Assembly: GCA_041686485.1 (NCBI GenBank)
Contig: JAWLDT010000003.1
Span: 1 to 64,000 of the forward strand
Origin: PUPG01 sp041686485
Lineage (GTDB): Bacteria > Bacteroidota > Bacteroidia > Bacteroidales > UBA7960
Length of the DNA stretch: 64,000 nucleotides
Direction of reading: 5' to 3'
Shown in pieces: positions 34,143-42,643 of the stretch. Every line of letters begins with the position of its first letter. Position 1 is the stretch's first letter. The notes below the pieces were generated by a model, which saw only the letters and a program-made list of their open reading frames with translations, had not been told where the DNA came from and searched no databases. A program made the position numbers and the translations under genes.

Positions 34143-36278
34143 ATGAGTAAGCAATTAGGAATTCAGAAGACAATCAGTCTGGGTGATGGGAACGACATTA
34201 CCCTTGAAACAGGAAAACTAGCAAAACAGGCAGACGGTTCTGTGGTCGTAAAAATGGGTGATACCATGCTATTGGCCACGGTTGTAGCCAAATCAGAAAT
34301 AAAAGAAGGTCAGGCATTTTTACCGCTCTCTGTGGATTACCAGGAGAAGTACGCCGCGGCCGGACGTTTCCCGGGTGGCTTTTTCAAGCGGGAAGCCCGC
34401 CCCTCGGAACAGGAGATATTAATATCACGACTGGTGGATAGGGCACTACGCCCCATGTTCCCCGACTATTACATGGCCGAAACACAAGTGTTGATCTCCC
34501 TGATTTCAGCAGGTAAGGACACGCTGCCGGATGCCCTGGCAGGTTTAGCCGCCTCAGCGGCCCTTTCCGTGTCAGACATCCCGTTTAACGGTCCTATCTC
34601 CGAAGTACGGATCGCCCGCATCGACGGAAAATATATGATCAATCCAGGGATCTCAGAACAAGCTTCCGCAGATATTGATCTTATCGTCGCCGGAACCCTC
34701 GACAACATCGTAATGGTCGAAGGCGAAATGAAGGAAGTATCCGAAAAGGACATGCTCGAAGCCATTGACAAAGGGCATCAGGCGATTAAAATACAATGCC
34801 AGGCACAGCTTGATCTCGCCGCTCAGGTAAAAAAAGCACAGACCAAACGCGAATATCCGCCTCAGGAAAAGGATGAAGCTCTTTTCAGTGAAATGAAAGA
34901 CAAGCTGTATGATAAGATGTATGAGGTAACCAGCCGGACCATCAGCGACAAAAAAGAACGTAAAGATGCTTACGCGGAAGTCGTGGAAGCCTATACAGAA
35001 ACCTTGTCGGAAGAAATACTGGAAGAAAAAGGCGGACTTATTCACCAGTACGCCGGTGAAATTCAGAAAGCAGCCATCCGCAATTTCGTGCTTGATACTC
35101 AAAAACGTCTGGATGGTCGCGGTACAAGAGAGATACGCCCTATCTGGACAGAAGTGGATTACCTGCCGTCAGCCCATGGATCAGCCATATTTACCAGGGG
35201 CGAGACGCAGTCGCTGACAACCGTTACGCTGGGCACCAAACTGGATGAACAGACCATTGACGGCGCAGTGATTGAAGGAAAAAGCAAGTTTCTCTTGCAC
35301 TATAACTTTCCCCCATTCTCGACCGGAGAAGCCAAGATGATGCGCTTTACCAGCAGGCGGGAAATCGGTCACGGAAACCTCGCCATGCGCGCACTCCGCC
35401 CTGTGCTGCCCAACGGAAATGACAATCCCTACACCGTGCGTGTCGTATCCGACATATTGGAATCCAACGGGTCTTCCTCGATGGCGACCGTATGTGCCGG
35501 CACAATGGCCCTGATGGACGCCGGAATCAATATCTCCAAACCTGTATCAGGTATTGCCATGGGCATGATTGCCGACACAGCGTCAGGAAAATACGCGATC
35601 CTGTCCGACATCCTTGGCGATGAAGACCACCTGGGTGATATGGACTTTAAAGTAACGGGTACCGTTGATGGTATCACTGCCTGTCAGATGGACATCAAAG
35701 TAGAAGGCCTTAAATACGAAGTGCTGGAAGAAGCGCTGGCACAGGCACGTGAAGGCAGAATGCATATCCTGCAGGAAATGCAAAAAACCATTGACCAGCC
35801 CAGGGGTGATTTTAAGCCTCATGTACCGCGCATTGTAAAACTTACCATTCCGAAAGAGTTTATTGGAGCCGTGATTGGACCAGGCGGTAAAGTAATACAG
35901 GACCTTCAAAAAGAGAGCGGCAGTACAATTGTCGTTGAAGAAGTGGGTGAATACGGTGTGATTGATATCGTATCTGAAAATAAAGAATCAATCGACTATG
36001 TTTCCGAACGTATCAAAGGCATTATTGCCGTACCTGAGATCGGAGAGGTATACCAGGGTAAGGTAAAAAGCATCGTGCCATTCGGTATGTTTATTGAGAT
36101 CCTGCCCGGTAAAGAAGGACTTCTGCATATCAGCGAAATAGAATGGAGAAGGCTTGAGAAAGTGGAAGACAGCGGCTATAAAGTGGGAGACGACATAGAA
36201 GTGAAGCTGCTTGATGTGGACAAGAAAACAGGCAAACTGAAACTGTCCCGCAAAGCACTACTTCCCAAAGATAAGTAA
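34143..36278 (+). CDS. pnp: Polyribonucleotide nucleotidyltransferase (PNPase)
   Basis: A 711-residue enzyme that degrades RNA from the 3' end by phosphorolysis and works in RNA turnover. Domains are two RNase PH domains (about 10-225 and 320-540), the helical domain between, then KH (IPKEFIGAVIGPGGKVIQ) and S1 (GEVYQGKVKSIVPFGMF). Motifs such as RFPGGFFKREARPSE, RRLDGRGTREIR-type sequence and FTSRREIGHGNLA are typical. A ribosome-binding AGGAAGGA precedes the ATG. It is separated from rpsO by the terminator at 34047-34080. Confidence 0.97.
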   Translation: MSKQLGIQKTISLGDGNDITLETGKLAKQADGSVVVKMGDTMLLATVVAKSEIKEGQAFLPLSVDYQEKYAAAGRFPGGFFKREARPSEQEILISRLVDRALRPMFPDYYMAETQVLISLISAGKDTLPDALAGLAASAALSVSDIPFNGPISEVRIARIDGKYMINPGISEQASADIDLIVAGTLDNIVMVEGEMKEVSEKDMLEAIDKGHQAIKIQCQAQLDLAAQVKKAQTKREYPPQEKDEALFSEMKDKLYDKMYEVTSRTISDKKERKDAYAEVVEAYTETLSEEILEEKGGLIHQYAGEIQKAAIRNFVLDTQKRLDGRGTREIRPIWTEVDYLPSAHGSAIFTRGETQSLTTVTLGTKLDEQTIDGAVIEGKSKFLLHYNFPPFSTGEAKMMRFTSRREIGHGNLAMRALRPVLPNGNDNPYTVRVVSDILESNGSSSMATVCAGTMALMDAGINISKPVSGIAMGMIADTASGKYAILSDILGDEDHLGDMDFKVTGTVDGITACQMDIKVEGLKYEVLEEALAQAREGRMHILQEMQKTIDQPRGDFKPHVPRIVKLTIPKEFIGAVIGPGGKVIQDLQKESGSTIVVEEVGEYGVIDIVSENKESIDYVSERIKGIIAVPEIGEVYQGKVKSIVPFGMFIEILPGKEGLLHISEIEWRRLEKVEDSGYKVGDDIEVKLLDVDKKTGKLKLSRKALLPKDK

Positions 36279-36376
36279 GAATAATAAGTAAGAGGATCCC
36301 GGCCTTTCCGCGCAACCTCCGGCCTGTTTTTACGTATCATAATTATACTGATAGATAGTTAGTACCGGTTAAACCT

Positions 36377-37243
36377 ATGAGACAACTAAAAATTGTAAAA
36401 CAGGTCACGAACAGGGATACGGCTTCACTTGACAAATACCTTCAGGAAATTGCCAAAGTGAGCCTTATCTCTCCGGAAGAAGAAGTACGTCTTGCGCAGC
36501 GTATCAGGCAGGGAGACAAAGCAGCCCTGGAAAAGCTGACCAAAGCTAACCTGCGCTTTGTGGTGTCAGTCTCCAAACAATATCAAAACCAGGGCCTCAG
36601 TCTGCCCGACCTGATCAACGAGGGCAACATGGGCCTTATAAAAGCCGCTCAGCGCTTTGATGAAACTCGTGGTTTCAAATTTATCTCCTATGCTGTATGG
36701 TGGATCCGCCAATCCATCCTGCAAGCCCTGGCCGAACAGGCCAGGATCGTACGGCTGCCGCTGAACAAAATCGGCACCATCAATAAGATCAACAAAGCCT
36801 TTGGTGAACTTGAGCAAAAGCATGAACGGGAACCGGATGCTTCAGAAATAGCCGATATGCTCGATATATCTGTCGAAGAAGTCAAAAGCGCTATCCGCTA
36901 TTCCGGCAGACATCTGTCGATGGATGCGCCACTGCTGGAGGGCGAAGAGAACGACATGTACGAGGTGTTACAACTTGATAATGGTGAAAACACCCCGGAA
37001 AACAGCTTGCTGTATGATTCCCTCAAAAATGAAATAGAACGTACGATCGCAACTTTGCCCAAACGGGAAGCAGAGGTCATCAAACACTACTTTGGCCTTA
37101 ACAGCATGCAGCCACATACCCTTGAAGAAATCGGAGAAAAACTGAACCTGACCAGGGAACGGGCCAGACAAATCAAAGAAAGAGGTTTAAAGCACCTGAA
37201 GCATACTTCAAAATGTAAAATCCTGAGAACCTACCTTGGGTGA
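36377..37243 (+). CDS. Sigma-70 family RNA polymerase sigma factor, RpoD paralogue
   Basis: A 288-residue sigma factor of the short Bacteroidota primary type: regions 1.2, 2, 3 and 4 without region 1.1. Region 2.4 (RGFKFISYAVWWIRQSILQ) is the same as in the rpoD at 50917-51783. Differences gather in regions 3 and 4: the end of 4.2 reads LTRERARQIKERGLKHL where the other has LTRERVRQIKEKAIRRL, and the linker loop is less alike. It is therefore probably an alternative or group 2-type sigma recognising near-consensus promoters. It is followed by rpe after 34 bases, likely in one transcript. Confidence 0.85.
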   Translation: MRQLKIVKQVTNRDTASLDKYLQEIAKVSLISPEEEVRLAQRIRQGDKAALEKLTKANLRFVVSVSKQYQNQGLSLPDLINEGNMGLIKAAQRFDETRGFKFISYAVWWIRQSILQALAEQARIVRLPLNKIGTINKINKAFGELEQKHEREPDASEIADMLDISVEEVKSAIRYSGRHLSMDAPLLEGEENDMYEVLQLDNGENTPENSLLYDSLKNEIERTIATLPKREAEVIKHYFGLNSMQPHTLEEIGEKLNLTRERARQIKERGLKHLKHTSKCKILRTYLG

Positions 37244-37277
37244 AAAGGTTACGTTGCTTCTTAATATAGATGATGAT

Positions 37278-37949
37278 ATGGAAACCCTTGTAGCTCCCTC
37301 ACTACTGGCCGCCGACTTCCTCAATCTTAAAACAGAAGTGGAAATGGTCAACCAAAGCCAGGCCGACCTTTTTCATGTCGATGTTATGGACGGCCATTTT
37401 GTGCCCAACATCTCTTTTGGGTTCTCTATCATCAAACAAATAAAAGCCATTGCTGAAAAGCCCCTGGATGTACACCTCATGATCAGTGACCCTGACAGGT
37501 TTATCCCGACATTCAAAGACAGCGGTGCTGACTGGTTAAGTGTACACTACGAAACATGCCCCCATCTGCACCGTAGCATTCAGCAAATCAAAAACCATGG
37601 TATGAAAGCCGGGGTTGTCATCAACCCGCACAATAATGTGGAGCTACTTCAGGGTATCCTCCCTTCAGTAGATTTTGTGCTGCTTATGTCCGTAAATCCC
37701 GGGTTCGGAGGCCAACAATTTATTGACAGTACCTATGAGCGCATCCGGACTTTAGATCATATGAAGCAATCACTCAATCCGGAGATGCTTATTGAAGTTG
37801 ATGGTGGCGTGGATGCATCCAACGCCCAAATGCTGGTACATGCCGGAGCCAATATCCTGGTGGCAGGCAGCGCTGTCTTTAAGGCCGATCAACCGACAGA
37901 GGTGATCAATGCAATGAAGGAAACCAACCAGAGACGCATGGTTACCTGA
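37278..37949 (+). CDS. rpe: Ribulose-phosphate 3-epimerase
   Basis: A 223-residue TIM-barrel enzyme that interconverts ribulose 5-phosphate and xylulose 5-phosphate in the pentose phosphate pathway. Motifs are VAPSLLAADF, HVDVMDGHFVPN, LDVHLMISDP, SVNPGFGGQQF and IEVDGGVDASN, which include the metal and catalytic residues. ATG 37278 gives the usual start; the longer frame from 37236 would need TTG and overlap the sigma gene. Heptad array 2 begins 7 bases after the stop. Confidence 0.95.
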   Translation: METLVAPSLLAADFLNLKTEVEMVNQSQADLFHVDVMDGHFVPNISFGFSIIKQIKAIAEKPLDVHLMISDPDRFIPTFKDSGADWLSVHYETCPHLHRSIQQIKNHGMKAGVVINPHNNVELLQGILPSVDFVLLMSVNPGFGGQQFIDSTYERIRTLDHMKQSLNPEMLIEVDGGVDASNAQMLVHAGANILVAGSAVFKADQPTEVINAMKETNQRRMVT

Positions 37950-38435
37950 GGAGACGGTGAACGGTAAACAGTGAACGGTGAACGGTGAACAGTGAACAGT
38001 GAACGGTGAACGGTGAACGGTGAACGGTAAACAGTGAACGGTGAACGGTGAACGGTGAACAGTGAACGGTGAACGGCGAATAGTGAACAGTGAACAGTGA
38101 GCTGAGAGTTGAGAGCTGATAAGACGTGAGGGCGAGAAGATGCGAGGATGCGAGGATGCGAAGACGCGAGGATGCGAAGGCAAGAGCTTCTAACTTTTTT
38201 CAACATTTACCGTTTATCCTCTTCGGATCTATCATTCGATTAATTACCTTATAATTTTATGATATTTTCAAAAAATTACTGAACATTTTGCTGTTTTTTT
38301 TGTCTACCATATAGAATATTTATCAAAACCCCGTAACTTTTTTATAAAATCGAAAGAAACTAAGGAAAAATGCTTTTAAAATATTGTTTATAATTAGTCT
38401 AAATAAAAATTATTAACTATAAAACTATACTTGTT
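37950..38435. other. Intergenic region: heptad array followed by AT-rich leader
   Basis: The first half (to about 38200) is repeat array 2. The second half (38201-38435) is AT-rich and holds no gene. It precedes the small secreted protein; no exact promoter box was found, only TAACTTTT at 38333-38340 with one mismatch. Confidence 0.6.
37957..38200 (+). repeat. Heptad array 2: 20 GTGAACR units, then other short units, ending CTTCTAACT6
   Basis: Twenty consecutive 7-base units run from 37957 to 38096 in perfect phase: mostly GTGAACG or GTGAACA, two GTAAACA and one GCGAATA. All differences between units are transitions. Next come three GAGYTGA-like units, a transition zone, then five 8-base units GATGCGAR (38139-38178). 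The array ends in CTTCTAAC followed by six T (38187-38200). No spacers are present and it does not code for protein. Confidence 0.93.
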
Positions 38436-38720
38436 ATGAAATTCGTAAAAATAGCCGCTTTATTCATGTTTACCATTGGTTTAACCCTTTCATTCAGCCA
38501 GGCTTTTGGCAATGATGTTCTGATATTTGAAACATCTAAGGGAGAAACCTTAACACTTGAGATTCGTCAGGAAACAGAAGAGGAAGTTCCCTCCTTTGTA
38601 AAGCCTGAAACGGCTAAACCAACCATTGAACCAATGGATCAGGAAGCCATGAAGGAACTGCTGCTTAACCTGCGTAAACCTGAGCAGGAAGAAGCCGTCC
38701 CTTTCTGCCTGAATAAATAA
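38436..38720 (+). CDS. Small secreted protein of unknown function
   Basis: A 94-residue product with a signal peptide (MKFVKIAALFMFTIGLTLSF, cleavage about after SQAFG). The mature part, about 69 residues, starts with a strand-rich stretch (NDVLIFETSKGETLTLEIRQ) and continues with a Pro- and Glu-rich acidic tail; a single Cys is near the C terminus (VPFCLNK). I do not recognise it. It stands alone: a repeat array and AT-rich leader are upstream and a strong terminator is directly downstream, so it is probably made as its own mRNA. Confidence 0.75.
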   Translation: MKFVKIAALFMFTIGLTLSFSQAFGNDVLIFETSKGETLTLEIRQETEEEVPSFVKPETAKPTIEPMDQEAMKELLLNLRKPEQEEAVPFCLNK

Positions 38721-38740
38721 AAATAGCTCCTTTTTCAATG

Positions 38741-38783
38741 AAGGGCAAATAACCTGGTTTAAAAGGTTGTTTGCCCTTTTTTT
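38741..38783 (+). terminator. Intrinsic terminator after the small secreted protein gene
   Basis: AAGGGCAAATAACCT (38741-38755) and AGGTTGTTTGCCCTT (38764-38778) form a 15-base stem with one U-G pair and an 8-base loop, then a run of T to 38783. Confidence 0.93.
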
Positions 38784-38922
38784 GTCATTACGGGAATTTC
38801 CTGCAATATTATACATATATTTACATCCTGTTTGCATAAACAAGGCATATTTTTGCCATTCTTTTCTTACTTTCGCATCTTTAAATTCATTAAAGCTGAA
38901 GAGATAAAACAGGAAACAAGCC

Positions 38923-40551
38923 ATGTCAACGCAGGACAGTCGTACCAGGTACATCTTTGTGACCGGTGGCGTGACCTCGTCATTGGGTAAAGGGATTATA
39001 TCGGCGTCCCTGGCCAAGTTGCTGCAGGGCCGGGGTTATTCGGTTACCATTCAAAAACTGGACCCTTACATCAACATTGACCCGGGCACCCTGAACCCAT
39101 ATGAGCATGGCGAATGTTATGTTACGGAGGATGGCGCCGAGACCGACCTGGACCTTGGTCATTACGAAAGATTCCTGAACGTCTATACCTCTCAGGCTAA
39201 CAATATAACCACCGGAAGAATATACCAATCGGTCATAGAGAAGGAACGACGAGGCGACTACCTGGGTGAAACGGTGCAGGTCATCCCCCACATTACCGAT
39301 GAGATCAAACACCGTATCCAGATATTGGGTGCACAGGAATTGTATGATTATGTTATCACTGAGATTGGAGGTACTGTCGGGGACATTGAATCCCTTCCTT
39401 ACATTGAGGCCATCAGACAGTTAAAATGGGAAATGGGCGACCGCAGCATGGTGATACACCTCACCCTGATACCCTACCTGTCAGCTGCCGGCGAATTGAA
39501 AACCAAGCCAACCCAGCACTCTGTGAAAACCATGCTGGAATATGGCGTCCAGCCTGATGTGTTGGTCTGTCGAACGGAAAAACCCCTTAATGATTCTATT
39601 CGCAATAAGATAGCCTTGTTTTGTAACGTGAAATCCTCTGCGGTCATTGAAGCCATAGACACCAACAGTATTTATAAGGTACCCTTATTAATGCAGGAGG
39701 AACGTCTCGACATGGAGGTGTTAAAAAAGACCAGGATGCCGGCCAGACGCAAGCCGGAGATGAAACAATGGCGTTCATTTCTGAAGAAACTTGAAGCCCC
39801 CAAAAGTACTATTGACATTGGACTGGTAGGGAAATATGTAGAGCTGGTTGATGCCTATAAATCCATCATCGAAGCGATGATCCATGCCGGAACGGAGAAT
39901 GACTGTAAGGTGAATCTTCACCTGATCCATTCTGAACAGATCACTATGGAGAATAAAGAAGAAAAACTCCGCGGTATGTCCGGGGTGATCGTAGCTCCGG
40001 GATTTGGTGACAGAGGCATTGAAGGCAAGATTGCGGCAATCAATTATGTTCGCCAGCATAACATCCCGTTTTTTGGTATTTGTCTGGGCATGCAATGCGC
40101 CATGATCGAGTTTGCGCGCAATGTATTATCACTCCCCGATGCCCATTCTACTGAAATGGTTGCGGACACACCTGAACCCATCATTGACATTATGGATGAG
40201 CAGAAAAAAGTATATGTCAAAGGCGGTACCATGCGACTCGGCGCCTATCCATGTACTATTAAAAAACCATCCCGTGTTTATAACATTTATGGCAAGGGGC
40301 AGGTCAGAGAAAGACACCGTCACAGGTATGAATTGAACAACAAGTATTTACCCCGCCTCGAACAGGAAGGCATGATTGCCAGTGGGATAAATCCCGATAC
40401 AGGCCTGGTTGAGATTGTTGAGCTGCAGGACCATCCCTGGTTTATTGGGGTTCAGTTCCATCCTGAATACAAAAGTACGGTTGACGCACCCCATCCGTTT
40501 TTCATTGACTTCGTAAGGGTTGCAAAAGCAATATCCCGGAAAAACAGCTGA
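38923..40551 (+). CDS. pyrG: CTP synthase
   Basis: The 542-residue enzyme makes CTP from UTP, ATP and glutamine, the last step in pyrimidine nucleotide synthesis. The amidoligase domain (1 to about 270) has TGGVTSSLGKGIISASLAKL and KLDPYINIDPGTLNPYEHGE. The C-terminal class I glutamine amidotransferase domain (about 295-540) has the nucleophile Cys387 in GICLGMQ and the His-Glu pair in QFHPEYKS. Length is normal. An imperfect promoter box TACTTTCG is at 38868-38875. Confidence 0.97.
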   Translation: MSTQDSRTRYIFVTGGVTSSLGKGIISASLAKLLQGRGYSVTIQKLDPYINIDPGTLNPYEHGECYVTEDGAETDLDLGHYERFLNVYTSQANNITTGRIYQSVIEKERRGDYLGETVQVIPHITDEIKHRIQILGAQELYDYVITEIGGTVGDIESLPYIEAIRQLKWEMGDRSMVIHLTLIPYLSAAGELKTKPTQHSVKTMLEYGVQPDVLVCRTEKPLNDSIRNKIALFCNVKSSAVIEAIDTNSIYKVPLLMQEERLDMEVLKKTRMPARRKPEMKQWRSFLKKLEAPKSTIDIGLVGKYVELVDAYKSIIEAMIHAGTENDCKVNLHLIHSEQITMENKEEKLRGMSGVIVAPGFGDRGIEGKIAAINYVRQHNIPFFGICLGMQCAMIEFARNVLSLPDAHSTEMVADTPEPIIDIMDEQKKVYVKGGTMRLGAYPCTIKKPSRVYNIYGKGQVRERHRHRYELNNKYLPRLEQEGMIASGINPDTGLVEIVELQDHPWFIGVQFHPEYKSTVDAPHPFFIDFVRVAKAISRKNS

Positions 40552-40622
40552 CCAATTGCCAACTGTAAATTTATCAGGCTGAATTTTACTTCGTTCTGCT
40601 AAGACAGTTCGGTCATTTACAC

Positions 40623-40630
40623 TATATTTG
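40623..40630 (+). promoter_or_regulatory. -7 box TATATTTG for yidC
   Basis: TATATTTG matches TAnnTTTG and ends 28 bases before the yidC ATG. The -33 element is not recognisable. Confidence 0.5.
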
Positions 40631-40658
40631 CACTCCGAAAATCAAACATATTTTTTAG

Positions 40659-42599
40659 ATGACGAGAGATAACATCATCGGCCTGATAATCATCACCGCC
40701 ATTATAATCGGATATAGCATATGGATGGCTCCCTCCGAGGAGGAGCGCCGGGAAGCCCAGCGGATCAGGGACAGCATCGCCGCAGCGGAACAAGTACGGG
40801 AAGAAGCCCCTGCAGAAAAGGAGCCTGTTGCAGAACCTTTACCAGAAGATCCGGTGACAGAAATGCCGGCAGAAGATCCGGATTCATTGGATGAGGATGA
40901 TATAGAACGCCTCAGGGAAAGTATGGGGCACTTTGCCGCTTCAGCCCTGGGAGAGGATACTTTGTATACCATTGAAAATGAAGAACTAATCATAACAATA
41001 AGCAAGAAGGGCGGCCATGTTTATTCGGTTGAGCTTAAAGATTACACAACCTACGACCAGGACCCTTTGATGCTGTTTACCGGGGAAGACGATCATTTTA
41101 CCTTTAACTTTTTTACGGGTCATACTAATGTCTCAACGGAGAACCTGTATTTCGACCCATATATCAATGGTCGTCCGCTTATAGGTGACGAAAGCATGGT
41201 TGTAGCCGGCGAAGACAGCCTTTCCTTTTCCATGCGGGCCTATAGTGACTTTCACAGTGCAGACAACCCCAGCTACATCGAATTCGAATATGGCCTCAAG
41301 GGAGGCAACTACATGGTGGATTTTGATGTGCATTTTATTGGCACGCGGGAGGCAATCGCGCCGAACACTACGTTCATCAACCTTGACTGGCGGGCTAAAC
41401 TGCCCCGTCAGGAAAAAAACAGGGATAACGAATTAAACAACTCCACGGTTTATTATAAATATCTAAATGATGATGTATCCCGCATAAGACCCACCAGGGA
41501 TGATGATGAAGAGCTCGCTACCCGCGTCCGATGGATCTCCTTTAAACAGCAGTTTTTTTCGACGGTACTAATCTCCGAAGACGGATTTACCAATGCCGAT
41601 ATCGCCAGCAATACGGTGGAAGAAGAGAACACCGACTTTCTAAAGGTCATGGATGCATCTATCAATATTGATTATGATGCCCGTGTAGACAATACCTTCG
41701 ACATGCGCTGGTACTTTGGTCCGAATCAATACCGGTTACTTTCAGGTTATGACCTTGAACTGGAGCGCCAAATACCGCTTGGATGGGGCTTTTTCCTTAC
41801 TTCCTGGATAAACCGCTTTGCCGTCATCCCGGTCTTTAACTTTCTTGACAGCTTTGAACTGAATTATGGTGTAGTCATCTTAATCCTGACCTTTCTGCTC
41901 AAGATCGTCCTGCTACCGATCGCTTACAAGACATACATCTCGCAGGCTAAAATGCGCCTGCTCAAACCGGAGATTGACGAACTCAACAAAAAATATCCCA
42001 AGAAAGAGGATGCCATGAAAAAGCAGCAGGCAACCATGAGCCTCTATAAAAAGGCGGGTGCCAATCCAATGTCCGGGTGTATCCCGATGCTGCTTCAGCT
42101 TCCGATTCTCATCGCCCTCTTCCGGTTTTTCCCGGCCTCAATAGAGTTAAGGCAAGAAGCATTCCTCTGGGCAGACGACCTGTCATCCTATGACTCCATA
42201 CTCAGCCTCCCATTCTCCATCCCGTTTTACGGTGACCATGTCAGTTTGTTCACATTGCTGATGGCGGGTTCAATGATTATCTACACCCACATGAACTCCC
42301 AGATGATGAGTTCCAGCAGTCAGATGCCGGGTATGAAAACCATGATGTACTTCATGCCGGTCATGCTCCTTGGTATCTTCAACAATTTTGCATCTGGCCT
42401 CAGTTATTATTACTTCCTGGCCAATGTGATCACATTCGCTCAGATGTTCATGTTCCGTAAGCTCATCAATGAAGATGCCTTACATGCCAAGATAGAGGCG
42501 AACAAGAAAAAGCCGGTCAAGAAATCCAAGTGGCAGCAACGCATGGAAGACCTGGCCAAACAGCAGGAAGAGCAAAAAAAGAAGCGCAAAAAAGGGTAA
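40659..42599 (+). CDS. yidC: Membrane protein insertase YidC
   Basis: A 646-residue inner-membrane insertase for membrane proteins, alone or with SecYEG. It has an N-terminal membrane anchor (IIGLIIITAIIIGYSIWM), an acidic Glu/Pro-rich linker (about 22-90), the periplasmic P1 beta-domain (about 100-350) and the insertase core of five helices (about 380-610), starting near WGFFLTSWINRFAVIPVFNF and including KKAGANPMSGCIPMLLQLP. The C terminus is a strongly basic tail of about 40 residues that ends KQQEEQKKKRKKG; such tails in other YidC/Oxa1 proteins bind the ribosome. It is followed by purB. Confidence 0.95.
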   Translation: MTRDNIIGLIIITAIIIGYSIWMAPSEEERREAQRIRDSIAAAEQVREEAPAEKEPVAEPLPEDPVTEMPAEDPDSLDEDDIERLRESMGHFAASALGEDTLYTIENEELIITISKKGGHVYSVELKDYTTYDQDPLMLFTGEDDHFTFNFFTGHTNVSTENLYFDPYINGRPLIGDESMVVAGEDSLSFSMRAYSDFHSADNPSYIEFEYGLKGGNYMVDFDVHFIGTREAIAPNTTFINLDWRAKLPRQEKNRDNELNNSTVYYKYLNDDVSRIRPTRDDDEELATRVRWISFKQQFFSTVLISEDGFTNADIASNTVEEENTDFLKVMDASINIDYDARVDNTFDMRWYFGPNQYRLLSGYDLELERQIPLGWGFFLTSWINRFAVIPVFNFLDSFELNYGVVILILTFLLKIVLLPIAYKTYISQAKMRLLKPEIDELNKKYPKKEDAMKKQQATMSLYKKAGANPMSGCIPMLLQLPILIALFRFFPASIELRQEAFLWADDLSSYDSILSLPFSIPFYGDHVSLFTLLMAGSMIIYTHMNSQMMSSSSQMPGMKTMMYFMPVMLLGIFNNFASGLSYYYFLANVITFAQMFMFRKLINEDALHAKIEANKKKPVKKSKWQQRMEDLAKQQEEQKKKRKKG

Positions 42600-42643
42600 A
42601 CCGGTCATAACCGGATAACCACGCTAACATAAACACAAAAGGT

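Noticed and set aside
36296..36330. Terminator between pnp and the sigma factor
   Set aside because: The two CCGGCCT copies are direct repeats and do not form a stem.
37957..38178. CRISPR array
   Set aside because: The units are 7 or 8 bases, contiguous, with no spacers, and there are no cas genes in the window.
37770..38206. Minus-strand open frames over array 2 with repeating FTVHRSP-like text
   Set aside because: They are translations of the GTGAACR repeat and overlap rpe on the other strand; no signal, domain or start site supports them.
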